Positions 9,561 to 19,189 of a stretch of 64,000 nucleotides of DNA are shown here, piece after piece. The DNA is taken from the NCBI GenBank assembly GCA_034003725.1, contig JAVEYB010000009.1, positions 103,883 to 167,882 on the forward strand, read 5' to 3'. Numbering within the stretch: position 1 is the stretch's first letter; each line of letters opens with the position of its first letter. The notes beneath the pieces are model-generated. The model saw only the letters and a program-made list of their open reading frames with translations. It was not told where the DNA came from and made no database searches. Source of the stretch: Candidatus Zixiibacteriota bacterium. Its GTDB lineage: Bacteria; Zixibacteria; MSB-5A5; GN15; FEB-12. The position numbers were made by a program, and so were the translations under genes.

Positions 9561-11708
9561 ATGTCGCGCCGATTTGAACGGATACTCACGCTCGCAGCTT
9601 TTCTCCTCATAATCGTTGTCCGTACGTACCACCTGGGCGCCGACCCGCCGATCGGTTTGACCTTCTCGACCGGCATTTACACCGATACCCCAGCATACAC
9701 GCTGTTCGCCAAGCACTACGTGCAGACGGGGGAATTCAATCCGTTCGACGATCAGCGGATGACCTTCTTTTTGAACTCGAGCGTCACACTCGTCGCGACG
9801 ATCGTGTTCGGCCTTCTGGGTGTCAGCGTGTTCACGTCTCATCTGGTGGGGTTGCTGTTCTCGCTCGCCTCGCTGCTACTGTTCTATCTCGTGATGAGGC
9901 GGTGCGCGTCGCCGACAGTCGCTCTTGTCTTCCTGTTACTGGCCGGTCTGAACTACAACCTCGTCGCGTATGGACGATTCCCGTTTCTCGAGCACGCCAT
10001 GGCGCTCGGCGCGTTCGGCGCCCTCGCGTCCGTCATGTACTGGCGCGGCAGTGCGGGGCACGCTGTCGGCGGAGCGTTGCTTGCCGCCGGCATATTCTTC
10101 GGCAAAGTCATCGGAATTGTCTTTCTCTTTCCCTTTGCCTGTTATTTTCTCTTCCAACTTTTCGTTCAGCATCGCAACGAACCGACCCACACACTCCGCC
10201 CCGTAATCGCCTTCCTGGCAGGCTTTGCGGTGGTCGCGGCTGCATGGTACGTGTTCGCGTACGCTCCGTATCAGGCGGAGGTCAGCGATTACCTGCAGGA
10301 ACACAGTGTCGCCCTCTACGGCTCTCCCGAAGGACTTGAGTCGCTCGATAAGTTCGTCTACAAAATGGTCACGTTCGGCGTATCCTCGAACCTGCTCGAA
10401 CGTATGATCGCCCCGGCCCTGCTGGGCGTCGGATTCCTGTTGGCCGTGTTGCTGGTTCTCGTGCGGCCGTCGTTCTGGAAGACCCGGCAGTCGTGGTTGA
10501 ACGCCGGCCACGTGTTTGTCGCCGCGATGATTATCGCGTTTTATGGCTCCCTGATGATTTGGAACTACCAGCCGCTTCGGTACCAGATCGTACTTATCTA
10601 TCCCGTCTGCGCGGCGGCGGCACTCGTGGTGGTGGCGATGTGGGAGAAGGTCCGCGACGGCCTGCCGGAGCGGATTCCCTGGTGGTACTATCCGATCATG
10701 TATCCGCTTGTGCTGGTCGTCGTCTACCATCTGTCGGGTGCGGTAATCGAAGCCATCAGCGGCGACTTCTATTTTGACGACATCAAGTATGCGGTAGCTC
10801 TGGCGACGGCGGCCCTGGTTGGCGTATTGCCGATTGTAATCGCAGCATATCGAAAAATCGCCCCCGGTTCGGTCACGCTGCTCGCTCGGACGGTCGCGGC
10901 AGCCGCACTGCTGGCAACCGTCGGGCACGGCTTCTATGACTTCGCGACCTGGGTCAACAAGGCGACCTATACCGAGCGGGACACAGGCCGGGAACTGGGT
11001 CACCTGCTTTCCCCGGGGGCGGTCCTGTCCGGTCCGTTCGGCCCTGCCCTCGCACTGGAAAACAACTTGCAGGCCGTGATACACATGTTCGGGGTGACTC
11101 GGCCCGACCCGAACTTGTTACGTGTCTTTCCGATGACTCACCTGATCCTCGACCAGTCCAACGAGGACCGCGCACGTGAAGATTATCCCGAGGTTTTCCG
11201 CGATGCGCTCCACGTTGCGACCCTTCGGGTCGGCAAAGTACAGCTTCGACTGTTTAATATCGCCCATGTCACCGGAAACGCGGTGGCCGGCCGGTACCGG
11301 GAGTCGCTGTTCGAGCAGGGGGCTGCGGCCCTCCAGGAGGGTCAAAAACTGGCCGGGGCCGATCTGATTCATCGCTTCAACCAGCAACACCCCGACAACT
11401 ACAGCGGTCATCTGGTCGAGGCCTCCATCACCCAGGCCGCCGGCCGGTGGGACATGGCCGAAGAGCGCTACAAAAAAGCGGTTGAGTTTTCTCCGACCAA
11501 TTATGTTCTTTACGAACGGCTGGCAACCTTCTATCAGGAACGCTATGCCGCGTTCGGCAATCCTGCCGACAAAGAAAAAGGACTGGAGAATTTCAGCCGG
11601 GCCATGTTTTATGCCCCCGTGGCGCAGCATATCGCTCCGAAATATCACCGGTTACAGGTCAGTGAACCATGGCAGCTGAGAGATACAACTTCATCGTCTC
11701 AACCATAG
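9561..11708 (+). CDS. Multi-pass membrane protein, GT-C-type glycosyltransferase fold with TPR tail
   Basis: The 715-residue protein starts with a transmembrane segment, then a periplasmic loop (RTYHLGADPPIG with a DTPAY acidic motif). About ten more hydrophobic helices run to residue 480, and a soluble C-terminal part ends in TPR-like helices (about 610-700). This is the layout of GT-C enzymes (PMT/ArnT type) that use polyprenyl-phosphate sugars. The exact sugar or acceptor cannot be read. It starts the glycan cluster and overlaps the following GT2 gene by 40 bases, consistent with a shared pathway. Confidence 0.75.
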   Translation: MSRRFERILTLAAFLLIIVVRTYHLGADPPIGLTFSTGIYTDTPAYTLFAKHYVQTGEFNPFDDQRMTFFLNSSVTLVATIVFGLLGVSVFTSHLVGLLFSLASLLLFYLVMRRCASPTVALVFLLLAGLNYNLVAYGRFPFLEHAMALGAFGALASVMYWRGSAGHAVGGALLAAGIFFGKVIGIVFLFPFACYFLFQLFVQHRNEPTHTLRPVIAFLAGFAVVAAAWYVFAYAPYQAEVSDYLQEHSVALYGSPEGLESLDKFVYKMVTFGVSSNLLERMIAPALLGVGFLLAVLLVLVRPSFWKTRQSWLNAGHVFVAAMIIAFYGSLMIWNYQPLRYQIVLIYPVCAAAALVVVAMWEKVRDGLPERIPWWYYPIMYPLVLVVVYHLSGAVIEAISGDFYFDDIKYAVALATAALVGVLPIVIAAYRKIAPGSVTLLARTVAAAALLATVGHGFYDFATWVNKATYTERDTGRELGHLLSPGAVLSGPFGPALALENNLQAVIHMFGVTRPDPNLLRVFPMTHLILDQSNEDRAREDYPEVFRDALHVATLRVGKVQLRLFNIAHVTGNAVAGRYRESLFEQGAAALQEGQKLAGADLIHRFNQQHPDNYSGHLVEASITQAAGRWDMAEERYKKAVEFSPTNYVLYERLATFYQERYAAFGNPADKEKGLENFSRAMFYAPVAQHIAPKYHRLQVSEPWQLRDTTSSSQP

Positions 11709-12631
11709 CCCCCGCTATGAATGAGGAAGGCAATATCGACGAATTCTGTCGTCAATATGCCGACATGCTGAAAAACGCCCCCTTTCAGGGCGAACTGGTG
11801 CTGATCGACGACGGTTCTTCGGACGGCACGCTGGCCAAAATCAAGGAAAACGCCGCCCGGTATGACTTCATCCGCTGGGCGTCACACCACCGCAATCTGG
11901 GACTCACCGAGTCGCTCCAGACCGGGTTCGCGATCGCCCGAGGCGATGTCTTCGTCTTCTACCCAACCGACCTGCAGTACCGGCCCGAGGACATCCCCAC
12001 GTTGGTTGCGCCCATTGCGGACGGCGCCGATGTCTGCACCGGCTGGAAACAAGGCAAATACAACAAGCGATTTGTCTCGTCGATCTATAATACGATCTCC
12101 CGGAAAATATTCGGGCTGAAAGTGCATGACCTGAACTCAGTCAAGGCCTTTCGCCGCGAGGTTGTCGAGCAGATTTTCCTCCGCAAGGACTGGCATCGCT
12201 ATCTCGTCGTCCTCGCGGCTAATGCCGGCTTCCGCGTGGAAGAGTGCAAGGTCACGCTGTATGAGCGGGCCTGGGGGGAGTCGAAATTCTCGGTCTGGCG
12301 TATCCCGGTCGGTGTACTTGACATGCTGGCGGTGAAGTTCCAGATCACCTTTCTCAAGAAACCGCTGCTTTTTTTCGGCGCGCTCGGCAGCATTCTCTTC
12401 GCGCTCGGCGTCCTGGTTGGTCTATGGGCACTTTACCTCCGGTATTTCATGAACCACGGCGACCGCGCTCTTTTGTATCTCGTTATCCTGCTGCTCGGAC
12501 TGGGCGGCGGGCTGTTTATGATGGGCTTTATCGCTGAGGGGCAGACCGCGATCAAGGAGGAACTCGCCGACCTGCGGAAAAAGACTCAGCGCATGCTCGA
12601 CCGCGAAACGCCCGGTCAATCGGGCCCGTAG
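11669..12631 (+). CDS. Family 2 glycosyltransferase with C-terminal membrane anchor
   Basis: The N-terminal GT-A domain shows APAMNEEGNI, LIDDGSSDGT and the DLQYRPEDIP acidic motif, as in polyprenyl-phosphate sugar transferases. Two hydrophobic helices (about residues 230-255 and 265-290) anchor it in the inner membrane. The length of 320 fits the DPM1/GtrB-like group. It overlaps the end of the GT-C gene, suggesting it makes the lipid-linked donor used by that enzyme, which is inference. Confidence 0.88.
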   Translation: MAAERYNFIVSTIAPAMNEEGNIDEFCRQYADMLKNAPFQGELVLIDDGSSDGTLAKIKENAARYDFIRWASHHRNLGLTESLQTGFAIARGDVFVFYPTDLQYRPEDIPTLVAPIADGADVCTGWKQGKYNKRFVSSIYNTISRKIFGLKVHDLNSVKAFRREVVEQIFLRKDWHRYLVVLAANAGFRVEECKVTLYERAWGESKFSVWRIPVGVLDMLAVKFQITFLKKPLLFFGALGSILFALGVLVGLWALYLRYFMNHGDRALLYLVILLLGLGGGLFMMGFIAEGQTAIKEELADLRKKTQRMLDRETPGQSGP

Positions 12632-12661
12632 CGCCCCGGGTCAGGGCGCTGCCAAAAACTG

Positions 12662-12690
12662 TTGCCCCGCATTCGTTCCTGACCTATGTT
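12662..12690 (+). promoter_or_regulatory. Promoter, TTGCCC-17-TATGTTG
   Basis: TTGCCC (12662-12667) and TATGTT (12685-12690), followed by GC, have a 17-base spacer and lie 60 bp before the GTG of the YfhO-like gene. It matches the recurring -10 pattern. Confidence 0.6.
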
Positions 12691-12750
12691 GCACTCTCGG
12701 TTGTATACCCGACATAAGCCCAGGCATCCGTACAGAGGAAGGAACTTCCG

Positions 12751-15312
12751 GTGACACGACGGCAACAGGCGTCCCGAGCCCGCATAACAGCAGCTTCTTC
12801 ATGGCAGCCGGACGGCTCCCGGTGGTTCGCATTGATCGCCTTTGTGCTGGTCGGACTCTCCCTGCTCATCCTCTTTTCCGAATTCGTGTTTTCCGACCAG
12901 ATGCTCTACGGCTCCGACGTGCTTCAGGCGGGCATATTTTTCCGCGGCTTCTATGTCGAGCAATGGCAGACGCACGGGTGGTTCACCGTCCCGCAGTGGA
13001 ATCCCTATATTTACGGTGGACTGCCCTTTGTCGAGGCCTTCCACGGCGACATCTTCTATCCGTTTTCCAAGTTCAAAAACATGGAACTGCTGTTTCCCTG
13101 GTGGAAGTGGCTCGGTCTGGAGTTGCTGTATCACATCTTTTTCGCCGGTGTGTTCATGTATCTGTGCGCGCGGCGGTTCGGACTCGGCAAGATTGCGTCG
13201 CTGCTCGCCGGTGTCGCCTACACCTACGCCGGGTACCTGATTTCTTTCGTCGCGCCCGGGCACGACGGCAAGATCTACGTCACCACCCTGTTTCCACTCG
13301 TGGTCATGTTCCTGCACATGGGGTTTGCGGCCCAACCCGTGCACTGGCGGACGCGATGGTTTGACCTGAAGTGGAGTCCGTTGCTGTGCTTCTCCATGAC
13401 GGGGCTGGTTATCGGGCTTATCCTCCTGTCGCCTCACGCCCAGATGGCCTATTTCACTCTCTGGGTGGTTTCGCTTTACTCGGCGTTCCGGTTGATCCTG
13501 CTCTGGTATGACACCAAATCCATAAAGCCCTGCGTTAAGCCGGCGCTGCTGACAACCTTTGCGGTAGTGATCGGCGTCGCCATCTCCGCGATCCAGTTCT
13601 ATCCCGGTTACATCTACACCAAGCAGTTCTCGCCCCGGGCCGCCGACGATTCCAAACACGGCTGGGAATGGGCGACATCGTGGTCGCTGCACGAAGAAGA
13701 AGCGATGAGCCTGCTCATACCGGAATTCTCCGGCACCAATACCCGGACGCCCGAGACGGTTTACTGGGGGAAGAACTTTTTCAAAGACAACTCCGAGGCG
13801 GTCCCGGTGACGGCGCTGTTTGCGGCGATGATCGGGCTGTTTTTTGCGCGGGGGCGCGAACGCTGGTTCTTTGGCGGGTTGGCGTTGTTCGCCCTCACGT
13901 ATGCGCTGGGCGCGACCACGCCGCTGTTCCACCTGTACTATCTCATACCCAACGTCCCGTCGCTGCGTGCGCCATCGATGATCATGTTCCTGTTTTCATT
14001 CTCGATCGCGCTGCTGGCCGCGATGGGTGTGCAGACGTTGATCGACCGCCGTGAGACCAAAGAGCGCGAAGCGACGCCAAAATCGGAGCGAACTCTCTCT
14101 CGGTACGTTCTGGTCGTGCCTGCGCTGTTTCTCGTACTCGCGCTCGCGTTCAGCGGCGCCGGGGAAAGCATGCTGAAGCTGTGGACGTCGCTTTTCTACG
14201 ACAATGTCGGTACGCCGACCGCGCAGGGATATTCGAAGTGGGACATGGCGATGGCTAACCTTCCCGCTATCAAGGCGGGAGCCTGGTTTTCGTTTCTGGC
14301 GGTCGCCCTGGCGGCGGCTGTCATCTGGTTGTACCGCCGTGGTTCGGCCGGTCGGTGGCTTCTGCTCGGGCTCTCTATAATTGTCGTTTTGAACGGTATG
14401 CGCTTCAACGGACGTTTCATCAGCACTGTCGATTTTGCGCGCGTATCGCAGAAGACGCCGACAATCCAGTTTCTCGAACAGCAGCCGGGACAGTTCCGTA
14501 CCGCCGACCTTACCAGCGATCTCGCCAGCAATCTGCGCGACTACAGCAGTCTGCAGGACAATATCTACCCGGAGTTCGATCTGGCAATACCTTATGGTTA
14601 TCACGGCAATCAGCTTCGCTGGTACGATCAGCTGGCCGGCGGTCCGGGTTTGGCCAATCGGCTGAACCCGCGTTTTCTGAATCTGGTTGGAGCCGAGTGG
14701 CTCGTTATCCCAAGCAATCAGGGTATTCCCGACGGCTTCTTTGGTCCCCTGCCGGTCACCGCGGCCGCCACGTTTGGTCAGGTCAGCGTCTGGCGCAATC
14801 CCAACCGTCTGCCGCGCGTCTTCCTCGCCGACCGGTATCAGGTCGTGCCGGATCGGGCGGACATCTATCCGTACATCCTGCAGGGCGGCGAGGACCTCTC
14901 GCGTCTGGTCTATCTTGAAAACGAACCGACCCCCGCACCGCAGGCCGACAGCCTGCAATCGGGTACGGCCGAGATTACCGCTTACACGCTTGACTCGATT
15001 GTCGTCGCGGTGTCGACCGACCGGCCGCAGGTGTTGGTGCTGACCGACAGCTACTACGATGCCTGGCAGGCGTCGGTTGACGGCGAACCTGCCGAGGTGC
15101 TTCGCGCCGACGGCGCGTTCCGCGCCGTGGCCCTGCCGGCCGGAGCGCAAACAGTGGTCTTCACTTTTGAATCAAAACGCTATTTAATAGGCGAGTGGGT
15201 CACCTGGGGAGCATTACTGGTGGTGATTGTTATCTGTGCAGGCTCGATGACGGCGGCGATGGGCCGTCGGCGGAATGAGCGCAACGACGGAGTATCCGAT
15301 GGCAACGAGTAG
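12751..15312 (+). CDS. Large membrane protein of the YfhO type
   Basis: The 853 residues comprise about twelve transmembrane helices in the first two-thirds and a soluble C-terminal domain. The first periplasmic loop holds YGSDVLQAGIFFRGF and WNPYIYGGLPF, typical of YfhO-type GT-C proteins, which modify cell-surface polymers with lipid-linked sugars. The GTG start at 12751 follows GAGGAAGGA. It has its own promoter upstream. Its 3' end overlaps the DPM1-like gene, which would supply polyprenyl-phosphate hexose, so they may act together. Confidence 0.8.
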   Translation: MTRRQQASRARITAASSWQPDGSRWFALIAFVLVGLSLLILFSEFVFSDQMLYGSDVLQAGIFFRGFYVEQWQTHGWFTVPQWNPYIYGGLPFVEAFHGDIFYPFSKFKNMELLFPWWKWLGLELLYHIFFAGVFMYLCARRFGLGKIASLLAGVAYTYAGYLISFVAPGHDGKIYVTTLFPLVVMFLHMGFAAQPVHWRTRWFDLKWSPLLCFSMTGLVIGLILLSPHAQMAYFTLWVVSLYSAFRLILLWYDTKSIKPCVKPALLTTFAVVIGVAISAIQFYPGYIYTKQFSPRAADDSKHGWEWATSWSLHEEEAMSLLIPEFSGTNTRTPETVYWGKNFFKDNSEAVPVTALFAAMIGLFFARGRERWFFGGLALFALTYALGATTPLFHLYYLIPNVPSLRAPSMIMFLFSFSIALLAAMGVQTLIDRRETKEREATPKSERTLSRYVLVVPALFLVLALAFSGAGESMLKLWTSLFYDNVGTPTAQGYSKWDMAMANLPAIKAGAWFSFLAVALAAAVIWLYRRGSAGRWLLLGLSIIVVLNGMRFNGRFISTVDFARVSQKTPTIQFLEQQPGQFRTADLTSDLASNLRDYSSLQDNIYPEFDLAIPYGYHGNQLRWYDQLAGGPGLANRLNPRFLNLVGAEWLVIPSNQGIPDGFFGPLPVTAAATFGQVSVWRNPNRLPRVFLADRYQVVPDRADIYPYILQGGEDLSRLVYLENEPTPAPQADSLQSGTAEITAYTLDSIVVAVSTDRPQVLVLTDSYYDAWQASVDGEPAEVLRADGAFRAVALPAGAQTVVFTFESKRYLIGEWVTWGALLVVIVICAGSMTAAMGRRRNERNDGVSDGNE

Positions 15313-16027
15313 GCGCGCCCTGATCATTTTCCCGACCTACAACGAGCGGGAAAACATCGAGAAGATCGTTCATGCGGTTCTTCCGCTCGACGCTCGCATA
15401 CATGTGCTGATTGTCGACGACAACTCGCCCGACGGAACCGGCGAGCTGGCCGACAAGCTCGCCCGGCAGCAGAACAACGTCTATGTCCTGCACCGGGAGA
15501 GAAAAGAGGGCCTGGGCCGGGCCTATATTGCGGGCTTCAAATGGGCGATCAAAGAAGGCTTTGATTTCGTCTTCGAGATGGACGCAGACTTCTCGCACGG
15601 CCCGGAGTATATCCGCGACTTCCTGCGTGAGATTCAACACCATGATCTCGTTATCGGCTCGCGTTATATCTCCGGCGTTAACGTCATCAACTGGCCCATG
15701 TCGCGCCTGCTGCTGTCCTACTTCGCCAACGTGTACACTCGGTGGATCACCGGCCTGCCGCTTCGCGACGCCACCGGTGGGTTCAAGTGTTTCCGCCGTG
15801 AGGTTCTCGAAGCGATTAATCTTGATGACGTCAAGTCGACCGGGTACTCGTTCCAGATTGAAATGTCGATGCGGGCCTGGAAGAAAGGCTTCCGCATCAA
15901 GGAGATTCCCATCATCTTCGTCGACCGTGTCGCCGGAAGCTCCAAGATGTCAAAAAAGATCGTGCGGGAAGCCGTCTGGATGGTCTGGCTGCTTCGCCTG
16001 CGGAGCATGCTCGGCAGATTTGACTGA
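15299..16027 (+). CDS. Polyprenol monophosphomannose (dolichol-phosphate mannose-like) synthase
   Basis: This 242-residue GT2 enzyme has the DPM1 hallmarks FPTYNERENIEKI, VDDNSPDGTG, the metal-binding EMDADFSH and GSRYISG, with no membrane helices. It transfers a hexose from a nucleotide sugar to polyprenyl phosphate at the inner face of the membrane. An ATG at 15275 is also open, but 15299 has GGAG six bases upstream and gives the usual family N-terminus. It overlaps the upstream membrane gene by 14 bases and is followed by another GT2 gene after 8 bp. Confidence 0.9.
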   Translation: MATSRRALIIFPTYNERENIEKIVHAVLPLDARIHVLIVDDNSPDGTGELADKLARQQNNVYVLHRERKEGLGRAYIAGFKWAIKEGFDFVFEMDADFSHGPEYIRDFLREIQHHDLVIGSRYISGVNVINWPMSRLLLSYFANVYTRWITGLPLRDATGGFKCFRREVLEAINLDDVKSTGYSFQIEMSMRAWKKGFRIKEIPIIFVDRVAGSSKMSKKIVREAVWMVWLLRLRSMLGRFD

Positions 16028-16035
16028 GGCGTACC

Positions 16036-16920
16036 GTGGCCTCGCGTTCCGAAACCGTCTCCATAGTCATCGTTACCTACAACTCGCAACCGGCCCTGCA
16101 GACCTGCCTGGGCGCGTTGTCCGTCTCAGTTCGCGGCATCCCCGTCGAACTTATCGTGGTCGACAACGACTCCGACACCGATCCCACCGATTCCGTGAGA
16201 GAGCGTTTTGCCGACGCCCGCGTGATCCGCCTTGCGCGCAATGTCGGTTTCGCCGCGGCCTGTAACCGAGGCGCCGCGGTGAGCGCGGGGGAGATGCTTC
16301 TTTTTCTCAACCCTGATGTTTTCATAGACGATCGTGCTGTCGAAACCCTGCGCGACAGGTGTGTCTCCGACAGCCGCGCCGGACTTCTCTCGGGGCGGCT
16401 GCGCTTTCCGGACGGTTCGTTTCAGGCGACCTGCCGGAACTTCCCGACCGCCGCCAATCTGCTGTACTCGAGGGGTTCCATCCTCAGCCGGTGGTTGACG
16501 CGCTTGTCCGGTACAAAGCCCGACCCTTATACGCTGCCCGACTCGGAGACGGTGACAGAGGTTCCGGCGGTGGCGGGGACGATGATGATGGTGCGCCGTT
16601 CACTCTTCGAGAAGGCCGGCGGCTTCGACGAACGGTTCTTCCTGTACATGGAGGATACCGATCTGTCGCTGCGCGTCAATCGCGCCGGCTATCGCAACCT
16701 ATTCGTCCCGACTGCCGGCGCCGTACATGACTGGGGAAAAGGCGGCCGTATGTCACGTGTCCGGCGACTCTGGCGCCACCACTACTCCGTTTGGCAGTAC
16801 TTCCTGAAACACGAGCCCAACGCGTTTGCCCTGTTTCTGCTTCCGCTTTTGTTGTTTGCCAACGGGGTTCTTATGTCCATATTGCCTCGCACGCACTTAC
16901 GGAGTAGCAGTCCCCAATGA
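16036..16920 (+). CDS. Family 2 glycosyltransferase (rhamnosyltransferase-like)
   Basis: This is a 294-residue GT2 protein with VSIVIVTYNSQPAL, LIVVDNDSDTDPT, the FLNPDVF metal site and a W-rich stretch after MEDTDLSLR, as in dTDP-rhamnosyltransferases of polysaccharide clusters. The last 25 residues are hydrophobic and may touch the membrane. The GTG start at 16036 is 8 bp after the DPM1-like gene, and its stop overlaps the WecA-like gene (ATGA). The sugar assignment is by resemblance only. Confidence 0.85.
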   Translation: MASRSETVSIVIVTYNSQPALQTCLGALSVSVRGIPVELIVVDNDSDTDPTDSVRERFADARVIRLARNVGFAAACNRGAAVSAGEMLLFLNPDVFIDDRAVETLRDRCVSDSRAGLLSGRLRFPDGSFQATCRNFPTAANLLYSRGSILSRWLTRLSGTKPDPYTLPDSETVTEVPAVAGTMMMVRRSLFEKAGGFDERFFLYMEDTDLSLRVNRAGYRNLFVPTAGAVHDWGKGGRMSRVRRLWRHHYSVWQYFLKHEPNAFALFLLPLLLFANGVLMSILPRTHLRSSSPQ

Positions 16921-18020
16921 TCCCGGTCATCGGAATGGCCCTTGCCGCTTTCGCCGCCGCCATGTTGACGGCCTTGCTTTGTCCCGCGGTTATCCGGCTC
17001 GGGCACCGATATGGCCTGCTGGACCTCCCGGGCAGGCACAAGCGGCACCAGATCCCGACTCCGGCGCTCGGCGGTGCGGTATTGTTTGTCGCGTTCTGGA
17101 CCACCGTTGCGCTCCTGTCATTGCTGTTTCCTTCCGCCCTTGCCGAATTTCGAGGCGTGCTCGGCTTCACGTTTGCCGCGGCAACGATCATCTTCCTCGT
17201 GGGCTTGTCCGATGATCTTTCTCCCGTGTCGGCGTGGGTCAAGCTGATGTCGCAGGTGGCTGCCGGGCTCGTCCTGTATCTGGGCGGGCTGAGTGTCGAC
17301 CCGCTCACGATTCCGTTTTACGGTCCTGTGCAAACCGGGGTCGCCGGGGCATTGATTACGGTCGTCTGGGTGGTCGCCCTGACCAATGCGATCAACCTGC
17401 TCGACGGTCTGGACCTGCTCGCCGCGGGCGTTTCGCTGATCGCGGCGCTGGTGTTGCTGGCGGTAGGGGTGTTGCTCAACGTGGGCACGGTGGTCATGCT
17501 CTCCGTCACGCTCGCCGGATTCCTCGTGGTTTTTCTGTATTTCAATCGGCCGCCGGCGAAACTCTTTTTGGGAGACAGCGGGTCGTTGCAGATCGGCTTT
17601 TACTTCGCCGTGCTGTCACTTTTAGTACCGATTCGCTCCTACACCGCAGCCGCGCTGTATGTTCCGCTGCTGACTCTTGGCGTTCCTCTCATGGAAGCAG
17701 GCCTCTCGATCGTCCGCCGTCTGGCGACGGGCAAGTCGGTCATGAGAGCCGACCGTCGCCACCTGTTTCATTTGCTGGCCCTGGCGGGCTGGTCGAACGG
17801 ACAGGTCGTCGCCGTATTCTATGTCCTGTCAACGGTTTTCGGGGGTTTCGCCCTGTCCATGTTTTACTTCAATCGGCGATGGGTCCTTGGGTTTTTGGCC
17901 CTTTTTATGGTTGTGATTTTTGTGCTAATTCTTATCTTACTGACCAATTTGCCGAAACTGGCGCATCGCGAACACCCGGTCAGCTCCGATCGGTCAACCC
18001 CCAGTCGGCGAGGAGAGTGA
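16917..18020 (+). CDS. Undecaprenyl-phosphate N-acetylhexosamine-1-phosphate transferase (WecA/TagO-like)
   Basis: This integral membrane enzyme starts lipid-linked glycan assembly by moving a sugar-1-phosphate onto undecaprenyl phosphate. Family motifs are present: GLSDDL, NAINLLDGLDLLAAG, FLGDSGSLQIGF and the cytoplasmic RRHLFHLL loop. At 367 residues with about eleven helices it fits WecA/TagO rather than MraY. It ends the glycosyltransferase run and is six bases before accA. The product is probably the first step of the polymer built by the upstream transferases. Confidence 0.92.
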   Translation: MIPVIGMALAAFAAAMLTALLCPAVIRLGHRYGLLDLPGRHKRHQIPTPALGGAVLFVAFWTTVALLSLLFPSALAEFRGVLGFTFAAATIIFLVGLSDDLSPVSAWVKLMSQVAAGLVLYLGGLSVDPLTIPFYGPVQTGVAGALITVVWVVALTNAINLLDGLDLLAAGVSLIAALVLLAVGVLLNVGTVVMLSVTLAGFLVVFLYFNRPPAKLFLGDSGSLQIGFYFAVLSLLVPIRSYTAAALYVPLLTLGVPLMEAGLSIVRRLATGKSVMRADRRHLFHLLALAGWSNGQVVAVFYVLSTVFGGFALSMFYFNRRWVLGFLALFMVVIFVLILILLTNLPKLAHREHPVSSDRSTPSRRGE

Positions 18021-18026
18021 GCAAGG

Positions 18027-18989
18027 ATGGCCACAGGTCCCTATCTGGAGTTCGAACGTCCGATCATGGAACTGGAGAAGAAAATCTCCGACATGAAGGA
18101 CTTTTCGATCGGGGAAAACCTCGAACTGGACGGCGAGATCGCCCAGCTCGAAAAGAAACTCGAAAAGCTCCGGGCCGAGATCTATTCCAGCCTCAGCCGC
18201 TGGCAACGCGTCCAGATTTCCCGCCATCCCAAACGTCCGTATACGCTCGACTATGTCGAGATGATGTGCACGGACTTTGTCGAGCTGCACGGTGATCGTG
18301 GATTCGCCGAGGATGCCGCCATGGTGGGCGGTTTTGCGATGCTCGACGGGCGGCGCATCATGGTGGTGGGGCAGCAAAAGGGCCGCGACACCAAGGCCAA
18401 GCTGCACCGCAATTTCGGAATGGCGCACCCCGAGGGATACCGCAAGGCCCGACGGTTGTTTTTCCTTGCCGAGAAGTTCAACGTCCCGATCGTCATCCTG
18501 GTCGATACGCCCGGCGCCTTTCCGGGTATAGGCGCCGAAGAGCGCGGGCAGGCGGAGGCGATCGCCAAAAACATCCAGACGATGTTTGAGATCCGCGTCC
18601 CGATCGTGGTTGTGGTCATCGGCGAAGGCGCGTCGGGCGGCGCGCTGGGTATCGGGATCGGCGACGAAGTCTATATGCTCGAACATTCGTGGTACTCGGT
18701 CATTTCGCCCGAGGGCTGTGCCGCCATCCTCTGGCGCGACGCCGCCAAGGCGCCCGAGGCGGCTGAGGCGCTCAGGCCGACGGCCGAAGACCTGCTCGAA
18801 CTCGGCATCATCGACAAGATCATTCCCGAGCCCGAACGCGGCGCTCACAACAATCCGACCGTTATGGCCGAGCGGGTCAAAGAGCATGTCATCGAAGCGC
18901 TGGATCGGCTCGGCGCGCTCGATGTTGACGAATTGCTCCGGCGGCGGCTCGAGAAGTTCCGCCGTATTGGCGTATTTGCCGAGCTCTGA
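18027..18989 (+). CDS. accA: Acetyl-CoA carboxylase carboxyltransferase subunit alpha
   Basis: AccA with AccD transfers the carboxyl group from biotin to acetyl-CoA in fatty-acid synthesis. The 320 residues match the E. coli length (319). The characteristic N-terminal segment ELEKKISDM and the region RPYTLDYVEMM are present, as is the CoA-binding stretch DTPGAFPGIGAEERGQ. ATG 18027 follows GCAAGG, a plausible ribosome site. No accD is in the window. A tiny zinc-protein gene starts 15 bp downstream. Confidence 0.97.
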   Translation: MATGPYLEFERPIMELEKKISDMKDFSIGENLELDGEIAQLEKKLEKLRAEIYSSLSRWQRVQISRHPKRPYTLDYVEMMCTDFVELHGDRGFAEDAAMVGGFAMLDGRRIMVVGQQKGRDTKAKLHRNFGMAHPEGYRKARRLFFLAEKFNVPIVILVDTPGAFPGIGAEERGQAEAIAKNIQTMFEIRVPIVVVVIGEGASGGALGIGIGDEVYMLEHSWYSVISPEGCAAILWRDAAKAPEAAEALRPTAEDLLELGIIDKIIPEPERGAHNNPTVMAERVKEHVIEALDRLGALDVDELLRRRLEKFRRIGVFAEL

Positions 18990-19004
18990 TCATGGAGATA
19001 GCTC

Positions 19005-19178
19005 ATGGCGTTATCTAGAAACCTCATTGATATGCTGATCTGCCCCAATTGCCGGCACGAAAAACTGGACTACCATCAGGCGGATGCGCGCCTCAGCTGC
19101 TCGTCCTGTCGTTTCGTGTACCGGGTGGCCGACGACATACCGGTATTACTGGTCGACGAAGCAGAAACCAAGGAGTGA
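19005..19178 (+). CDS. Trm112 / UPF0434-like zinc-ribbon protein
   Basis: A 57-residue gene beginning ATG 19005, eight bases after GGAG (18994-18997), and ending TGA 19178. Four cysteines, C13-P-N-C16 and C32-S-S-C35, form a zinc ribbon. The sequence LIDMLICPNC and the ending DDIPVLLVDEA are characteristic of the Trm112/YcaR family. In eukaryotes Trm112 activates methyltransferases; in bacteria the role is poorly defined. It lies between accA and the PTS IIA gene with close spacing and is probably co-transcribed. Confidence 0.88.
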   Translation: MALSRNLIDMLICPNCRHEKLDYHQADARLSCSSCRFVYRVADDIPVLLVDEAETKE

Positions 19179-19189
19179 AGGCACCGGCG

